A stretch of 64,000 bases of DNA from Anastrepha obliqua (lineage: Eukaryota > Arthropoda > Insecta > Diptera > Tephritidae). The stretch covers positions 22,715,792 to 22,779,791 of the forward strand of contig NC_072892.1 in NCBI RefSeq assembly GCF_027943255.1, written 5' to 3'. The notes beneath the pieces are model-generated. The model saw nothing but the letters and a program-made list of their open reading frames with translations, ran no database searches and had not been told where the DNA came from. The first letter of the stretch is position 1, and every line of letters begins with the position of its first letter. The translations under genes and the position numbers were made by a program. This document shows, piece after piece, positions 44,676-56,129 of this stretch.

Positions 44676-44865
44676 TAATAGATTACCACCAATTGACAAT
44701 TCATTTTGTGCGACAAACCCTTTCCGGGAGTTACTCTACTTTTGTAAGATTGAAATTTAAATATTCTTGTTTGCACCCCATTAATCCCTAGAAGGATATT
44801 TTGGGTTTTGTAACCAATCGATTTTGAGGCGTAAAACCTAATAAAAATACTCGTAATTGCTGAGC

Positions 44866-45035
44866 ACTTTGTTGGCTGTTTGGCCGAGCTTCTCCTCCTA
44901 TTTATGGTGTGATCTCCGTACGCCAGATGATTTTTATGAGAAGCCTTTTCATTGCAGAAATTCACTCGAAGGTTTCCCCTTACCTGCCGAGAGTCGAAAG
45001 ATATTAGAAAAAAATGTTTCATCATTTGGTGTTTC
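44866..45035 (-). repeat. tRNA-derived SINE, body fragment
   Basis: GTTGGCTGTTTGGCCGAGCT, TCTCCTCCTATTTATGGTGT, CAGATGATTTTTATGAGAAG, CCTTTTCATTGCAGAAATTC, ACTCGAAGGTTTCCCCTTAC and CATCATTTGGTGTTTC in SINE order. About 60 bp of body (AACAACATCAAG to CCATTCGGAG) are deleted, and the tRNA head is missing. Confidence 0.8.
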
Positions 45036-46985
45036 AGTAAACTTTAAAGTACTTTTTTTTGAGTCTACTGAATAGCACTTCTACTCAACTTTGCATTGAT
45101 GCCCCCCAGAATATTTGTGGGTTTAAAAAATATATGCATGTTTGTATATGCAAAGTATTTTTCATACATTTCCAAGGAACCAGCAAAAAAAATTTTAATT
45201 CAAACTAGCAAAAGAATCGTCATTAGCTTAATAACATTAATTTGCGCAAAACCTAAACCGCCATTAGTATTATCATTCAATGGGATTTTGGTTTCGCAAC
45301 TCTCCACACATACGCCCCTACATACGAACGTGCAAATGTTTGTATGTGACTGTCAATGGGTTGTTGGTTGCCCGCAAGAATGCAAATTTTCCATCAACAA
45401 CCAACTGGCAATAATAGTCAATCAACAACTTCATTGTAAGTAGAATGAAGACGATAAATGTCTGCAAGAATGTAAAGAGTTGGTTAAATGGAATGTTTGT
45501 CTGACAACCCGGCAACCAGGCAACCGGGCAATCATCATCCAGCGTGCCGGGATGTGGCGAGCGCGATCGCACTTTGCGCAGCCTGATGACTGGCCTTTTA
45601 TGTTAATTAAATGAACCACACGCGACTGATGAGTCTTGCGGTTAAGGCGCTGCCTCGCTTGAGAATATTTTCGCTTCCATATGCAAGTGTGTGTGTGTGT
45701 GTTAGTGTATGTATGGATGTAAGCAAATACATATATAAGTAGTAAATGCGCATGCACTACACACACACATATAGTATACAGACACATCTAATGCTTCCTC
45801 GTTCGCCATTTGAAAGACTGCGTCCAGTATGGCTTAGCTCCGGCAGTGCGCCTGTATTGAACGCCCAATTAATATGTTTTTTTTTTTGCTTTTCATTCCA
45901 CCCCCCTTGAACTGTGGCGGCATTTTGTGCGGTAGCTGAATATTCAAATTGATAAATTTACGTTATGTGAATTTTTAATTGAGAAACCACTTAACGATAG
46001 GCAAATAAAGTTGGCCACACAACCAAATGCTTGCAAAACTGGCCCTGTCTGCTTTGTGAAATTCATGCAAGACAACATTCTTGCCATTCGCGCCACATGA
46101 TTTACTGCCATCTGCTGCCACATACTGTCACTTGGCAAGCTTTTTAAATGCCCATAGTATTCCAGCACTGGTATTCAAGCTGCGTCTGTGTTCAAAGAAA
46201 AAAATTAGCACATTAACTTAGTTCGTGGTGGACAAGTGGTGGAATAGGCAAAATTTAAGTGAGTGAAAAAATGCGTGAAGGCCTAACAGTGAGTCATCCG
46301 GCAGGCATGACTCAGTACACAGAAGCTCTGCCTGCGTTGCGTACTTTGGCTGGTCTTGCGCGGCTGATAGCAAGAAGTGGCTGGTTCTTGCAGATCGCAC
46401 GGGGTAATTTTATATTTGAGATAAGTGTTTTATTCACGCATGCCTTTGTTTTCAATTATTATGGTGACCATATTTTAGTCGCCCAAAACCCAAATGGCAA
46501 AGCGTTTGGAGTAACGCGAGATATTGAAATGCCAGCAAAGCGCTGTGAAATGGAACTTTCTGCTACTATAGTGCGGCCATTTCGCAACCTTTCATGCAAT
46601 TCATTACTTTACGCAGTATCTCTCCTTGCTAGTTTTAACAAAAAGATTTCGCCGGTCTTAAGTTGTAATTTTTTGTGGGTTTGTGTAAGCCAGGCGACTC
46701 AGCGGCAATACAAACACTCAAACGCTGCACGTTTTAATGAAAAAACTAGGAGAAACAGGGTTAACTCCCTTTAAAGTTATACTCTTTAAGGGATTTAAGA
46801 AATCAGTTGAGGAATGAAGAATACTGCTGATTCATTTTAAATACATCTCTTCATTAAATTATTTTTTATGTTTACGCAAACATTTTTTTTTTTCTTTTTC
46901 TTTTACTTTAACCCCATGACTAGGGCAGTATGTCCATCAAAAACCTATAGAAAAGTACTTGTAAGTCTTTATTTTGCCATAGCAT
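45036..46985. other. Intergenic DNA, no gene seen
   Basis: GTGTGTGTGTGTGT microsatellite near 45687-45701 and ACACACACAC near 45759. A 171-codon plus-strand frame at 46259-46774 is the longest in this stretch, but has no motif, no codon-position bias that I can see and is crossed by A+T runs; it is treated as chance. A poly-T tract occurs at 46882-46900. Confidence 0.4.
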
Positions 46986-47590
46986 AGGTTAGGTAAGGTT
47001 AGCTTGTAGTAGCTTTTGACCATGGGGCACACTCATGCTCGTAACCCATTTTGATGCCGCGCGGTTTTGGCCGAGTTTAACAAAGTACGCCAGTCGTTTC
47101 TTTCTCGTGCTAACCAGCGCCAGTTTGATACATCAATTGAAGCCAAGTCCTTCTCCATCTGATCTGTCCAACGCAGAGGAGGCCTTCCTCTTCCTCTGGT
47201 ATCAGCAGCTGGTACCGCATTGATTACTTTCAGAGTCGAAACTTTTGTATCCAGTCCGACGACATGGCCCAGCCACCGAAGTTCCTGTATCAGTATTCGC
47301 TGCGCTATGTCTATGGCGTCGTAAAGCTCATACAGCTGATTGTTCCATTGCCTATGACACGCGCCGTCTCCAATATGCAAAGGTCTAAATGTCTTTCTCT
47401 CAAACACTCTAAGGGAGTGACCAGGACAATTCTTCTGCATACGATTCAAGCAGCTCAAAGCTTCCGGGATTTGCTCAAATATCCTCTGGTTAGCTTCCGA
47501 CCATCCGTTTGAGAGCGGGACAATGTGAGAAGATGAAGCAACCCAGGATATCTGGTTGTGCGTTGGCTTTGGGACCCACCACATAAAAAT
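46986..47590 (-). pseudogene. Non-LTR retrotransposon, extreme C-terminus of ORF2
   Basis: A long minus-strand open frame (to 47033, stop at the low-coordinate end). From about 47420 it reads LRVFERKTFRPLH, NQLYELYDAIDIAQRILIQE, LRWLGHVVGLDTKVS, RGRGRPPLRWTDQMEKDLAS and NWRWLARERNDWRTLLNSAK. This is the well-known tail of CR1/RTE-like insect retrotransposons (L--FER--LR-I-GP... RLRWLGHV-RM... RRGRPK-RW-D-VE-DL--L---W---A-DR--WR-L). It ends RHQNGLRA, and the 3' side is closed at 46986-46998 by AACCTTACCTAACCTA, a fly-typical tail. The polymerase core is missing. In the same frame, codons above 47450 belong to a different unrelated fragment. Confidence 0.8.
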
Positions 47591-47599
47591 TCTCCCCGA

Positions 47600-48330
47600 A
47601 TGAAAAACTAAACTTGGCCTTATCTCCCCTAAAACCTGTGTGAACTTTTCAAAAACTTTGAAGATCCCTGATTTCCACAGTATTGAGATCTTCCAACTCA
47701 TTAAAAAAATTTCTTCCGCATTAAACAGTTTCTGCAGGCGTCATGTGTCTGCACGTCCAACCTCTGTGCGTATCTGCCTTTTAGGGAGTACCTCGCTATA
47801 GCGGAAATCAGTGTGCTAAAGCTATGCTTATTTTGGCTTAGTAGAGTTTCTGTGCGTTTAGCATTGAAAGTCGGCCACAATTGTCGGGTGAATCGGCAGG
47901 TGGGTTCGTAACGCCTTCTTTCATTCACTGCTCTTACGATTTCCTTAAAGCTATGTTTGTAAGGGTATGCCTATGTCATTGTCTGTATATTCATCAGTCA
48001 ACTTGCCAAGTCTTGCTAGTTCATAGGCCCTGCAGTTCCGCTCGATATCGCAATGGACAGTAACCCATGTTACTTTTGAGTGAAATGGCTCAGCTATCTT
48101 GTTAGGAGATGTCCGGCATTTCAGAGTTACATTATAGGTTTTTGACTACTTTGTTAGGCATTGAAAATGTAGATATCATCTGAAACACACTGCAGTAGCC
48201 GGAGAACCGAAAATTAAAAGAGATCCGCAGGTGTTCGAAATTTACAGTCGAGCTTTGAGGATAGACTCGCACTATTTTACTATCCGTTGACACTTTTCTT
48301 GAGTGTAGAATATATGAAATAGTCTACCAG
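47600..48330 (-). pseudogene. Non-LTR retrotransposon RNase H/C-terminal remnant
   Basis: Minus-strand blocks in order: GYCSVFQMISTF near 48190 (the QAE position is degraded), a WVTVHCDIERNCRAYELARL step near 48070 (RNase H pattern W--GH-DI-GN--ADELAR; H kept, G lost), GKLTDE, then RRYEPTCRFTRQLWPTFNAK near 47905, RTETLLSQNKHSFSTLISAI, RYSLKGRYAQRLDVQTHDAC near 47800 (HC lost from TGHCLIG) and the C-terminal ELEDLNTVEIRDL-like block near 47690. Same family style as 14284-14785 and 20480-21010. Abuts the different non-LTR tail at 46986-47590, same strand, so one may have inserted into the other. Confidence 0.65.
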
Positions 48331-49604
48331 TCCGGGAACTTCTGAAATACCAGTTAGGATCTTACCGTGGCCATAGCCCACGTTTGACTACTTACTTAAG
48401 GTACTCAATCTTATTGCCTTACTGCTAGAGATATATTTTTTGCACGCAAATCTACTGGAAGCAAGTTTAGTGGCGCTTAAAATATTTATAAGGGGACTAC
48501 TGCAACTAATAACGCGTTTCAATTTGTATCCGAGTGCTTCTGATGAACCTCAGCAGGCCTTCAACATCGGTTTTCACTACTTGAATTGAGCGCGCAACAC
48601 AGTTGCCGAAGCCACACAGGAGATTTTACACAGCCAATTGCCTGAACCACTTTTTCCTTGAGCACATAAACTCATTCCCGTTTATTTGCTAAAATGGCAA
48701 AGTCACATGTGACTAAATGAAGAGAAAAAAACATTTTGCCATTTCCGGTAATTATTTGCTGCAAATAAACAAATTATTGCCTTGCATGGACGAAAAAAAG
48801 AGTCATTTCCAATTTCAACGATGGAAATGTTTAGCAGAGGAAATAAAGTTTATAAATAAAGATTTCGAGACCGCAGAATTTTGCGCTGTCAAATGGACCG
48901 AATTGAAAACAATGTGAAAGAAAATGTGAGATATTTAATCCACGCCTTCTGCGGCCCACGAGCGCAAGAGAAAAATATAAACAAAGAATATTGAATGGAG
49001 TGCAAAGGCGGGCAATTGAAATGAACGAACAAACGAGTGGCCAGTTGTTGGGGATCAATTTGTTGTTGTTGCTGTTTGCTGAGTTTGCAAAAGTTCATAT
49101 TTTCATTTCGGATTGGATAAACAATTATTATTTTTTTGTTTTGATTTTTTTCTTTTTTTGCTTCATCTTCAAGATTAAAAAGTAATGCTTGAGATGGCAA
49201 GTGAACAGATGTGAGGGCGTAGCTGCTGAGTAATAAAAGAAAAAATTTAAAAATTAAAAATACGAGTAAAGGAAAAAGATTTAAAATTTGTAAAGTAAAA
49301 CTGACGAAAATTGAACTGAAAAAATTAAGAAAAAAATAATAGAAAAAAAAACAAAAAATTGTCATTGAATGAGCAAAACTTTTTTTTATAAATATAAATA
49401 TGACTGCATCTACAATTCATCGCAATCGTACGTTACTGCAACTTTTAAAATAAATATACAATTCACACACGTAACCTCTTTAAAAAATTTAATAATAAAT
49501 GTTGATCGAATTGAAGGTACGTTTCTCAATACTTTTTTAACAAATCTCGCGTAACTACTGTCAAACTAAATACATATTTTTTTTCGGTATTCATTGACAT
49601 TTGA
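48331..49604. other. Intergenic DNA, no gene seen
   Basis: Upper part (48331-48560) may be further retroelement body, unreadable. 48880-49360 has A+T-rich frames on both strands (158 codons minus, 64 plus) composed of F, I, L, K runs and is rejected. Confidence 0.35.
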
Positions 49605-50338
49605 ACATGGAAAGACTTACGCCACAACAACGTTTACAAATCGTAGAACTCTATTACGAAAATCGACGCTCTGTTAAAAGTGTTCATCGCGCGCTCAGGC
49701 CAACTTATTATGTACATATCCGTCCTACTGAACGCACTATTCGGCGAACCATCGGCAAAATTGAGAATAATTTAACATTACAGCCCGGAATAAAGGGAAT
49801 ATTGTGGCTGTATATGAGAGTGGTACCGAGGACCCGGAAAAATCAATTCGGTGCCAATCTCAACAATTTGGCCTATCTTATGGCACTACTTGGACGATTT
49901 TACACAAAGATCTTGGTTTGAAAGCGTATTAAATACAGCAAGTCCAAGACTTGAAGCATGCCGACCTACCAAAGCGTCATAATTTCCGTCGTTGGGCTCT
50001 TAAAAAACTCGCCGAAGATCCGAATGAGCCCCATTTTTCTTTTAATGGCTATGTCGATAAGCAAAATCGCCGTACTTGGGCTGAAGAGCAACCCGAAGTC
50101 ATGTGATATCACATCTTTGGACTCTTATTTGTGGGAGCATGTAAAGTCTAAACGCTTTGTGGATAACCCAGCTTCGATTGAGGCATTGAAAGCCAACATT
50201 ACTCTGATTAATCTCGAGATACCGACCGAGATCCTCCAGCGTGTTATGAAAATTGGTGCTTACGAATGGCCAAATTACGATGCAGTTGCAGCCATCATTT
50301 GAAAGGCATTATCTTTAAAAAATAAATGTCATGAATGG
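49605..50338 (+). pseudogene. mariner-like transposase (DUF4817 type), internally deleted
   Basis: Start MNMERLTPQQRLQIVELYYE at 49605, then NRRSVKSVHRALRPTYYVHI, RPTERTIRRTIGKIENN and, after shifts, QFGANLNNLAYLMALLGRFY-region equivalents and LHKDLGLKAY near 49902, VQDLKHADLPKRHNFRRWAL near 49942. NEPHFSFNGYVDKQNRRTWA near 50021 is the first-Asp block (usual SDEAHF is NEPHF, so the Asp is gone). It then jumps to TSLDSYLWEHVKSKRFVDNP near 50112 (third-Asp block), IEALKANITLI, and a C-terminus GIIFKK near 50305-50320. The block with the second Asp is deleted. Non-functional. Confidence 0.8.
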
Positions 50339-50369
50339 TTCTACAAAACACAGCAAAAAAAAATGTGGA

Positions 50370-50518
50370 TGATGGAAATCTTTATTTTGATTACATTGCA
50401 CGTTCGATTGCTTGTCTCTTTACATTGCGGCTGTCTAGTTCACAAGTGTCAAATATGATTGCCAAATGGAAAAATTAGAAATCTCCCATTAGGATGATTA
50501 ATTTTGCGCCACCTTCTA
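50370..50518 (-). mobile_element. CAAGGTGGCGC MITE, 5'-end fragment without tandem units
   Basis: GTCTAGTTCACAAGTGTCAA and AGGATGATTAATTTTGCGCC ending ACCTTCTA at 50518 reproduce the 5'-type end seen at the right of the 38271-38865 array (CTAGTTCACAAGTGACAAAT ... TTTCACCTTGTG). No tandem unit follows, so this copy is short or truncated. It lies just past the mariner-like pseudogene whose 3' coding end it resembles in position. Confidence 0.7.
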
Positions 50519-51014
50519 CTATTGAAGTAAAATGTTTTGCTGAAGCCTTCAAAATATGCAAAAATTGCCAAGTAGTTCAACAAGCAAACTTTTTTCTCGA
50601 AGTTCTTGTTAAATTTATGAAAATAAATAATAAGCCGAATGAACTATATTTGGACTAACAACGCTCCGTGTTAACCTCACACCTCCACCTTCTGTAGATT
50701 TTACTTTTACTGTTTGTTCTAATGAAAGATAATGTTATAGGATTTCTAAAATTATTTATTTTCCTCAAATTTTAACAAACAAGAAATTTAATTCGGATTA
50801 TTCCGCTTTTGGTGAAAAGAGTTTTTGTTCGCGAATTACTCCGTTGAATGCAAAAGGGTTAAAAGGTATCTGTCTTACAGCATTTCTTGTTGCCACTGTC
50901 TTAATATCAGCTGCCATTTCGTATTTCGACAACTCAATTTTGGTTTTACTGCGTCAAAGTCAAAACAGAAATTTGTCAGGTGTTAAGGTACATTTAGTAA
51001 AAGGTGTAGATGTA
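50519..51014. other. Intergenic DNA, no gene seen
   Basis: No coding motif or repeat end found. Confidence 0.35.
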
Positions 51015-51942
51015 CCTTCTACTCAAATATGAACGAGACGTTATCAATAAAACGGTCCGCGGATGGCATATGGCAAAAATACATTTTTTGTTTTTTGGTA
51101 GGACTGTTATAAGCTTACATGGCAAATTTCAGCGTGATATGTCACATAGTTTGTTTTCTGTGCTACTGTAAACAAGTCAAGCTCGAGTGTGTTCTTCGAA
51201 TTTAACGATGGAAATTCAAGTTGAACAAAGAATTTTTCTGAAATTTTGTTATTCCAACAAAATTTCGGCTTCAGACGCCTTAAAAATGTTGCAGACAACC
51301 TATGGGGACTCTGCTCTATCGCGTGCACGTGTTTTCCAGTGGTACAAATCGTTCAAAGAGGACCGTACATCAACCCAAAAAACCACGCCAAAGTCGCTCA
51401 AAAATTAAGGTTATGCTGACTGTTTTTTTTTTTCGATTGCGAAGGTGTGGTGCACTCGGAGTTCCTTCCGCAAGGCCGATCGGTTAACGCTGAATATTAT
51501 TTAGACGTTTTAAAGCGTTTGCGCGAGAACATTCGTCTTACAAGGAAATAATTGTGGGACAACAAGTCATGGTTCTTGCATCACGATGATGCACCAGCTC
51601 ACACATCACGTCTTGTTCGCGATTATTTGAACAAAAATAATGTTAATATCGTTCCGCAAGCACCGTATTCGCCTGATATGGCTCCATATGACTTTTTCCT
51701 GTTTCCCAAGCTCAAGTTGATTTTGAGACAATTGAAGTCATAAAAGAGAATTCGAAGAACACACTCGAGCTTGACTTGTTTACAGTAGCACAGAAAACAA
51801 ACTATGTGACATATAATATCACGCTGAAATTTGCTATGTAAGCTTATAACAGTCCTACCAAAAAAACAAAAAATTTATTTTTGCCATATGTCATCCGCAG
51901 ACCGTTTTATTGATAACGTCTCGTTCATATTTGAGCAGAAGC
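51015..51942 (+). mobile_element. mariner element with about 190-bp terminal inverted repeats
   Basis: Bordered by TA (51013-51014 and 51943-51944). The left repeat 51015-51202 and right repeat 51749-51942 are inverted copies throughout: CTTCTACTCAAATATGAACG / CTTCTGCTCAAATATGAACG, GAGACGTTATCAATAAAACG, GTAGGACTGTTATAAGCTTA and CAAGTCAAGCTCGAGTGTGT near the inner edge. Differences are few (for example CCGCGGATGG versus TGCGGATGA). Ordinary mariners have repeats of about 20-40 bp. The left repeat ends only a few bases before the transposase start codon at 51208. Confidence 0.9.
51208..51745 (+). pseudogene. mariner-like transposase with internal deletion
   Basis: MEIQVEQRIFLKFCYSNKIS at 51208, ASDALKMLQTTYGDSALSRA, RVFQWYKSFKEDRTSTQ (helix-turn-helix region), then the frame jumps to KKPRQSRSKIKVMLTVFF near 51382, deleting about 140 codons that hold the first catalytic Asp. 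Later blocks: NAEYYLDVLKRLRENIRL near 51490, NKSWFLHHDDAPAHTSRLVR near 51558 (second Asp in HHDDAPAH), QAPYSPDMAPYDFFLFPKLK near 51657 (third Asp in PYDFFLF), ending at the right inverted repeat. The C-terminal helix that usually follows (R-FE-IEAIK) is lost. Non-autonomous. Confidence 0.85.
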
Positions 51943-51944
51943 TA

Positions 51945-53814
51945 TAGTAAGTGATTTAAAGTTGATCATGTTTAAATAGGACAGCCTTCGAAATTTGTTT
52001 TACCATTAATAACATATTTTAGTTTTTCCTAATATGTGGCGCAGCGTTCCTCTATAGCATTGGCATAGTTTTTTGTTTCAAAACTCTCGTGAACATATCC
52101 CGCGCTATTGCTTCTGAACTGAAGAGAGCATTCTGGGCATCCCTCATCAGATATACGAAAGTGATCACTGAGAACACACAAAATAGGCAAAAATAATACT
52201 TCAACATTTTTTACAATTTATTTCTTTCCCAACAATTTATTTCTTTCTTCTAGAACAATTTTTCCAATATTTACAGCAATGCGTGAGAACATCGCCTGAA
52301 TTGGGTGGGCTGAGCACGGATAGTCTTGAATTGTCATTATAACTTGATTAAATAGATCACTACCTCACATATAAATAATTATTAATTTTCTTGTTTTTAC
52401 ACAAAAGTCCCTATAAACTGGGCAAATCTTTATCAAAATGATTTGTGTTGTTGGTAAGCGAATTAAACCTAGAACGAAACTCAATTTTTTGCCACCCTGA
52501 TTGATTATCCTAGAATAACTCAAAGTTTAAGGAGCGCCGACTAGACCGAAACTTAGTGTTTATGCTTGGTTGTATGTAATGCTTAGTGACATAACATTTC
52601 CCCTTCCTTTCTGTAATCCCTCCATTCGGCGCTCTTTTTAATCCCCCCTCGTATGTGTATTTGCTAGTATTTTTAATCTCCGTCACAGCTGCGAGCAATT
52701 TGTGCCTTATGCCTCAATGCACTTGTTCCGCAGAAAATTTTACAATACTGAAACGTCATTGTACACACATTCAAACATACACATTGTAATAGTAATCATA
52801 AAATGTCGAGTATACGACATGGGCATACATACATATGTACATAGACCGTATACAGGCATACACCAACAGTACCCCAACAGGCGTACACAGAGAATCACAG
52901 AGTCGTCGCGCTAATACCACTTGTGCATGATAAATTAATGAGTAAGATTTTGAGAGTAATACGAGAGAGAGCATGGCGTTTAACTAGTGAATTAATTACT
53001 TACATATAATTGTACCCGCGGTGATCTAAACTACAACAACAACAATGTGTGTAGGTTTGAGCTATGTAAGCGTATATTTGTGCCTATTGTTGATCTGATC
53101 AACTGACTAAGAGACTGAGTGACTAAGTGGGCTATAATGAGGCGAGTCAAGTCAATGTGGTGTAGTGACAACAACAAAAACTATTAATATATACCAGTAT
53201 GACAATTGCAACATCGCAATAACATGAACTTTATGGTATTGCAAGTCAGCGCTGTTGCTTGCTTTGTAATAACACTAAAAAATTCAGCAACAGTTAGTAT
53301 TAGGAAGAAGCCTAGTAAACGGAAGAAAATTAAGTTTTTGCTTAGGTCCAATGCCTTCAAATACGGAAAAGTGAATATTTAATGCGTTTTTCCTTCACAA
53401 CTCTTGTTTAAGGTCAGTTTTACAATAAAAACATTTATGTATCTGTTATGTAAAAAAAAATCGTCAAAATATTTATATAACATTTAAATATACAAAATTT
53501 TGCGTGCTTATGTTAATACTACTAAATAATTTTGGTATGTTTGTTAGGGATTCACTTCTTTCTGTGAACCTGTTACTTAACACTACTAGCGTCTCTGACA
53601 AAATTCCATACAGATAAGGCTGTGCAACAACAGAAACCACCCCGGATTTTGTTATTATTTTTTGAAAGGGTAGGTATTATCCAGTAATAAATCACTGGAG
53701 CTAAATCAATTCATGTTTCGTTTCAGTTAGCTCAATTTTTTTTTTTGCGGCCTCCTGAACTTTTCACGTCTCGACCTAAGCAGTTTTCATAAAAGTGGAA
53801 AAATGGTTAAAATA
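51945..53814. other. Intergenic DNA with ACAT microsatellite words
   Basis: No gene seen. ACATACATATGTACATA near 52828 and CAACAACAACAA near 53034. No coding frame beyond 75 codons. Confidence 0.4.
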
Positions 53815-55515
53815 CACTGTGAGACAATTTTGGGGTCATCAAAATCAAACCGCACCGGACCTTTTTTTTCTGAAAATATACCTATTCAATAGCAAAACTC
53901 TCGCTGGGTTTTTAAAAGTTAGCTCGATTTTTTTTTTATGGCGTTTTGAAGTTTTCTATTTTCATGAGATTTTGGAGTTTTACCTGTACGCTAAATTTGA
54001 CTTATAAATCGACCTTTGTTTGATTTAATCGATTTATTTTGTCATAGCTTGATGCAGAAATTTCGTACATGTACAAATAAACTTATTTTGAGAAGAACCT
54101 ATATCTCAATACGCAATTTTGAATACCAAAATTTCGAAAAATTGTATGTTTTTACCATTTTTTACTGTAATTATGAAAATAATTAAAATTTCTCACTATT
54201 TCTTCTAGCAAAAATGTTGCAAAACGTACTAAAAAAGTCATTTATAAGATAAAAACATAAAACTGAACTTTAAGTTTGTTATTTTCTACAAAAATAAATT
54301 TTTAACAAGATTTTTCTTCATAAAAATAATTTTTTTATACTCTGCTTTAATTTTTTTTTAAATATCTAAAAACTCTGTAGGTAAAAATATTAAATAGATT
54401 AAGTAAAAAGAATATAGACTTGAATTCTTATAATTTTTTTTTTTTATTAAAATAAAGAATTTTTACGTACTAAAACCTTAGAGACGAGCTCTTTTCGACA
54501 ATGATTGAATTTCAACATCATCATTATCAGAGTAATCAGATTCATCAGTAAAGAATTCCATGCCTGTCTCTTCTTCTTCTACCTCATATTCTTTTTCCTC
54601 CTGGTTACTCCATTTTCCTTCATTTTCTTCCTGGTCGTATTGAAAAATATGTTTACTCCACCAACATATTTCGGCTAGTATGGCACCTGGAGCTCGTTTT
54701 CCTCGGTATCTTGACTCAAATGGCATCGCAGTTTGATGGTAGCGCTCACGTAAATGAAATTAATAAATTCAAATATGTTAACAAAAACCGTATTGTTCAC
54801 AAAATATTTAGCGCGTCAAATGTGTTTTAGGAGTTGTTATGCACGAACCTGATCTCGCAAGACTGCTGCGATCTTAGAACAGGTCAAATCGTTGGGAACA
54901 AATTTTGGAATTTCTAAAACAAACATTTCCTGATAAGACAGACTACAACCTTCTTTATACTTTTTATTTTGGAATGTGTGCTAGCCACTTTTCTATGTAC
55001 TTAACAGGCTAAAAGTCTTGTGAGACTAATCTTGCTTTTCACTACTCACGATCACATTTTGTTACATCCAATATTCATTGGAAAACCGTATCTGGAAAAA
55101 ATACTAGCAAAAATAGAAAAATCTGAAAATGTGTATAACGGGTGGTTACGTATAAAATTATTTTCATAATTACAGTAAAAAATGGTAAAAACATACAATT
55201 TTTCGAAATTTTGGTATTCAAAATTGCGTATTGAGATATAGGTTCTTCTCAAAATAAGTTTATTTGTACATGTACGAAATTTCTGCATCAAGCTATGACA
55301 AAATAAATCGATTAAATCAAACAAAGGTCGATTTATAAGTCAAATTTAGCGTACAGGTAAAACTCCAAAATCTCATGAAAATAGAAAACTTCAAAACGCT
55401 ATAAAAAAAAAAATCGAGCTAACTTTTAAAAACCCAGCGAGGGTTTTGCTATTGAATAGGTATACTTTCAGAAAAAAAAGGTCCGGTGCGGTTTGATTTT
55501 TGATGTCGCACTGTG
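53815..55515 (-). mobile_element. CACTG-ended element with about 365-bp terminal inverted repeats
   Basis: Left repeat 53815-54184 and right repeat 55156-55515 are inverted copies over their whole length: CACTGTG at the outer left, CACAGTG inverted at the outer right, AATCAAACCGCACCGGACCT, GCAAAACTCTCGCTGGGTTT / GCAAAACCCTCGCTGGGTTT, TTTACCTGTACGCTAAATTT and a final CTGTAATTATGAAAATAATT. Total 1701 bp. ATA borders each end (53812-53814 and 55516-55518), possibly a 3-bp target duplication. CACTG plus a 3-bp duplication suggests the CACTA (EnSpm/CMC) group, but in A+T-rich flanks ATA on both sides may be chance. The unique centre (54185-55155) holds one 82-codon acidic frame. Confidence 0.75.
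54478..54726 (-). CDS. Acidic hypothetical frame inside the long-repeat element
   Basis: 82 codons starting MPFESRYRGKRAPGAILAEI, continuing CWWSKHIFQYDQEENEGKWS, then a strongly acidic part (EEKEYEVEEEETGMEFFTDE, SDYSDNDDVEI) and ending LSKRARL. The basic end after an acidic run resembles a nuclear protein tail. No recognised domain. Minus-strand sequence above it (54727-55000) can be read through stops (ERYHQTA immediately upstream), so this may be the last part of a longer decayed protein, possibly the element's own. Cysteine/tryptophan-bearing CWWSKHIF argues against pure chance, but I cannot name it. Confidence 0.3.
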   Translation of the reverse strand: MPFESRYRGKRAPGAILAEICWWSKHIFQYDQEENEGKWSNQEEKEYEVEEEETGMEFFTDESDYSDNDDVEIQSLSKRARL

Positions 55516-56109
55516 ATATATGCCCGAATGAAATAAAAGATTAAGAAATGTACAGTAGAATTTCGCGAGGAATATTTTCGCAGAACATTTTTAAGCGTTA
55601 GCTCTCAGCTAAAAAGGTCGTTTTGACCCTTACTTCAAGCAACGTCTCTAAAAACAAAATTGAAAAGGCGTTAGAGGATTGAAATGTTCTAGAAAATATC
55701 TACTTATTGAAATTAATGTTAGTTTAGCTTTTCTACGTCTATTAACATATACTGGTACATTCTGCCAAAAACATATGAGAAATTGGCCAAGAAAACACAA
55801 AAGGTACCACTCATTCACATTCCAACAAAATATTTTTCAAACTCCAAAGCATTTTCCGGAATGCACTTCATTTCTCTCTACTATATCTCTTTTATGCCTT
55901 CTTTCAACTGAGAACGATAATGATTTGATAATTGATGATAATTTGATCCTTGGAAAAAAGGAGTCAGCCGTGAGTCTATCAGCTGATTGCGGTGGTTCTA
56001 AAAGTATATAAATACATCAGTTGTTGTTTTGAAGTGGTTGAGTATGTCTACTTAAATAATCCTAATTAGCGACTAGCGCCATTTTATTACCACTGTTCTC
56101 GTGTGATGT
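55516..56109. other. Intergenic DNA, no gene seen
   Basis: A 110-codon plus-strand frame at 55679-56011 has no motif and is treated as chance. Confidence 0.35.
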
Positions 56110-56129
56110 CTTGTTTTCTTTGTTTTTTA

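Noticed and set aside
44516..45025. 169-codon minus-strand frame
   Set aside because: Runs across a SINE fragment, unrelated filler and the right end of the maT-like element. It has no domain and is not the transposase frame.
46259..46774. 171-codon open frame on the plus strand
   Set aside because: Longest plus-strand frame in its area, but without any motif or splice context. Part of the opposite strand is open too and the codon content looks random.
48889..49365. 158-codon minus-strand frame rich in F, L and I
   Set aside because: Hydrophobic runs come from poly-T/poly-A tracts, not from membrane segments.
53815..55515. Transib/RAG-like element because of CACAGTG at one end
   Set aside because: Only the heptamer matches the recombination signal. 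There is no nonamer at a 12 or 23 bp spacing, no 5-bp G+C-rich target duplication, and the inverted repeats are far too long.
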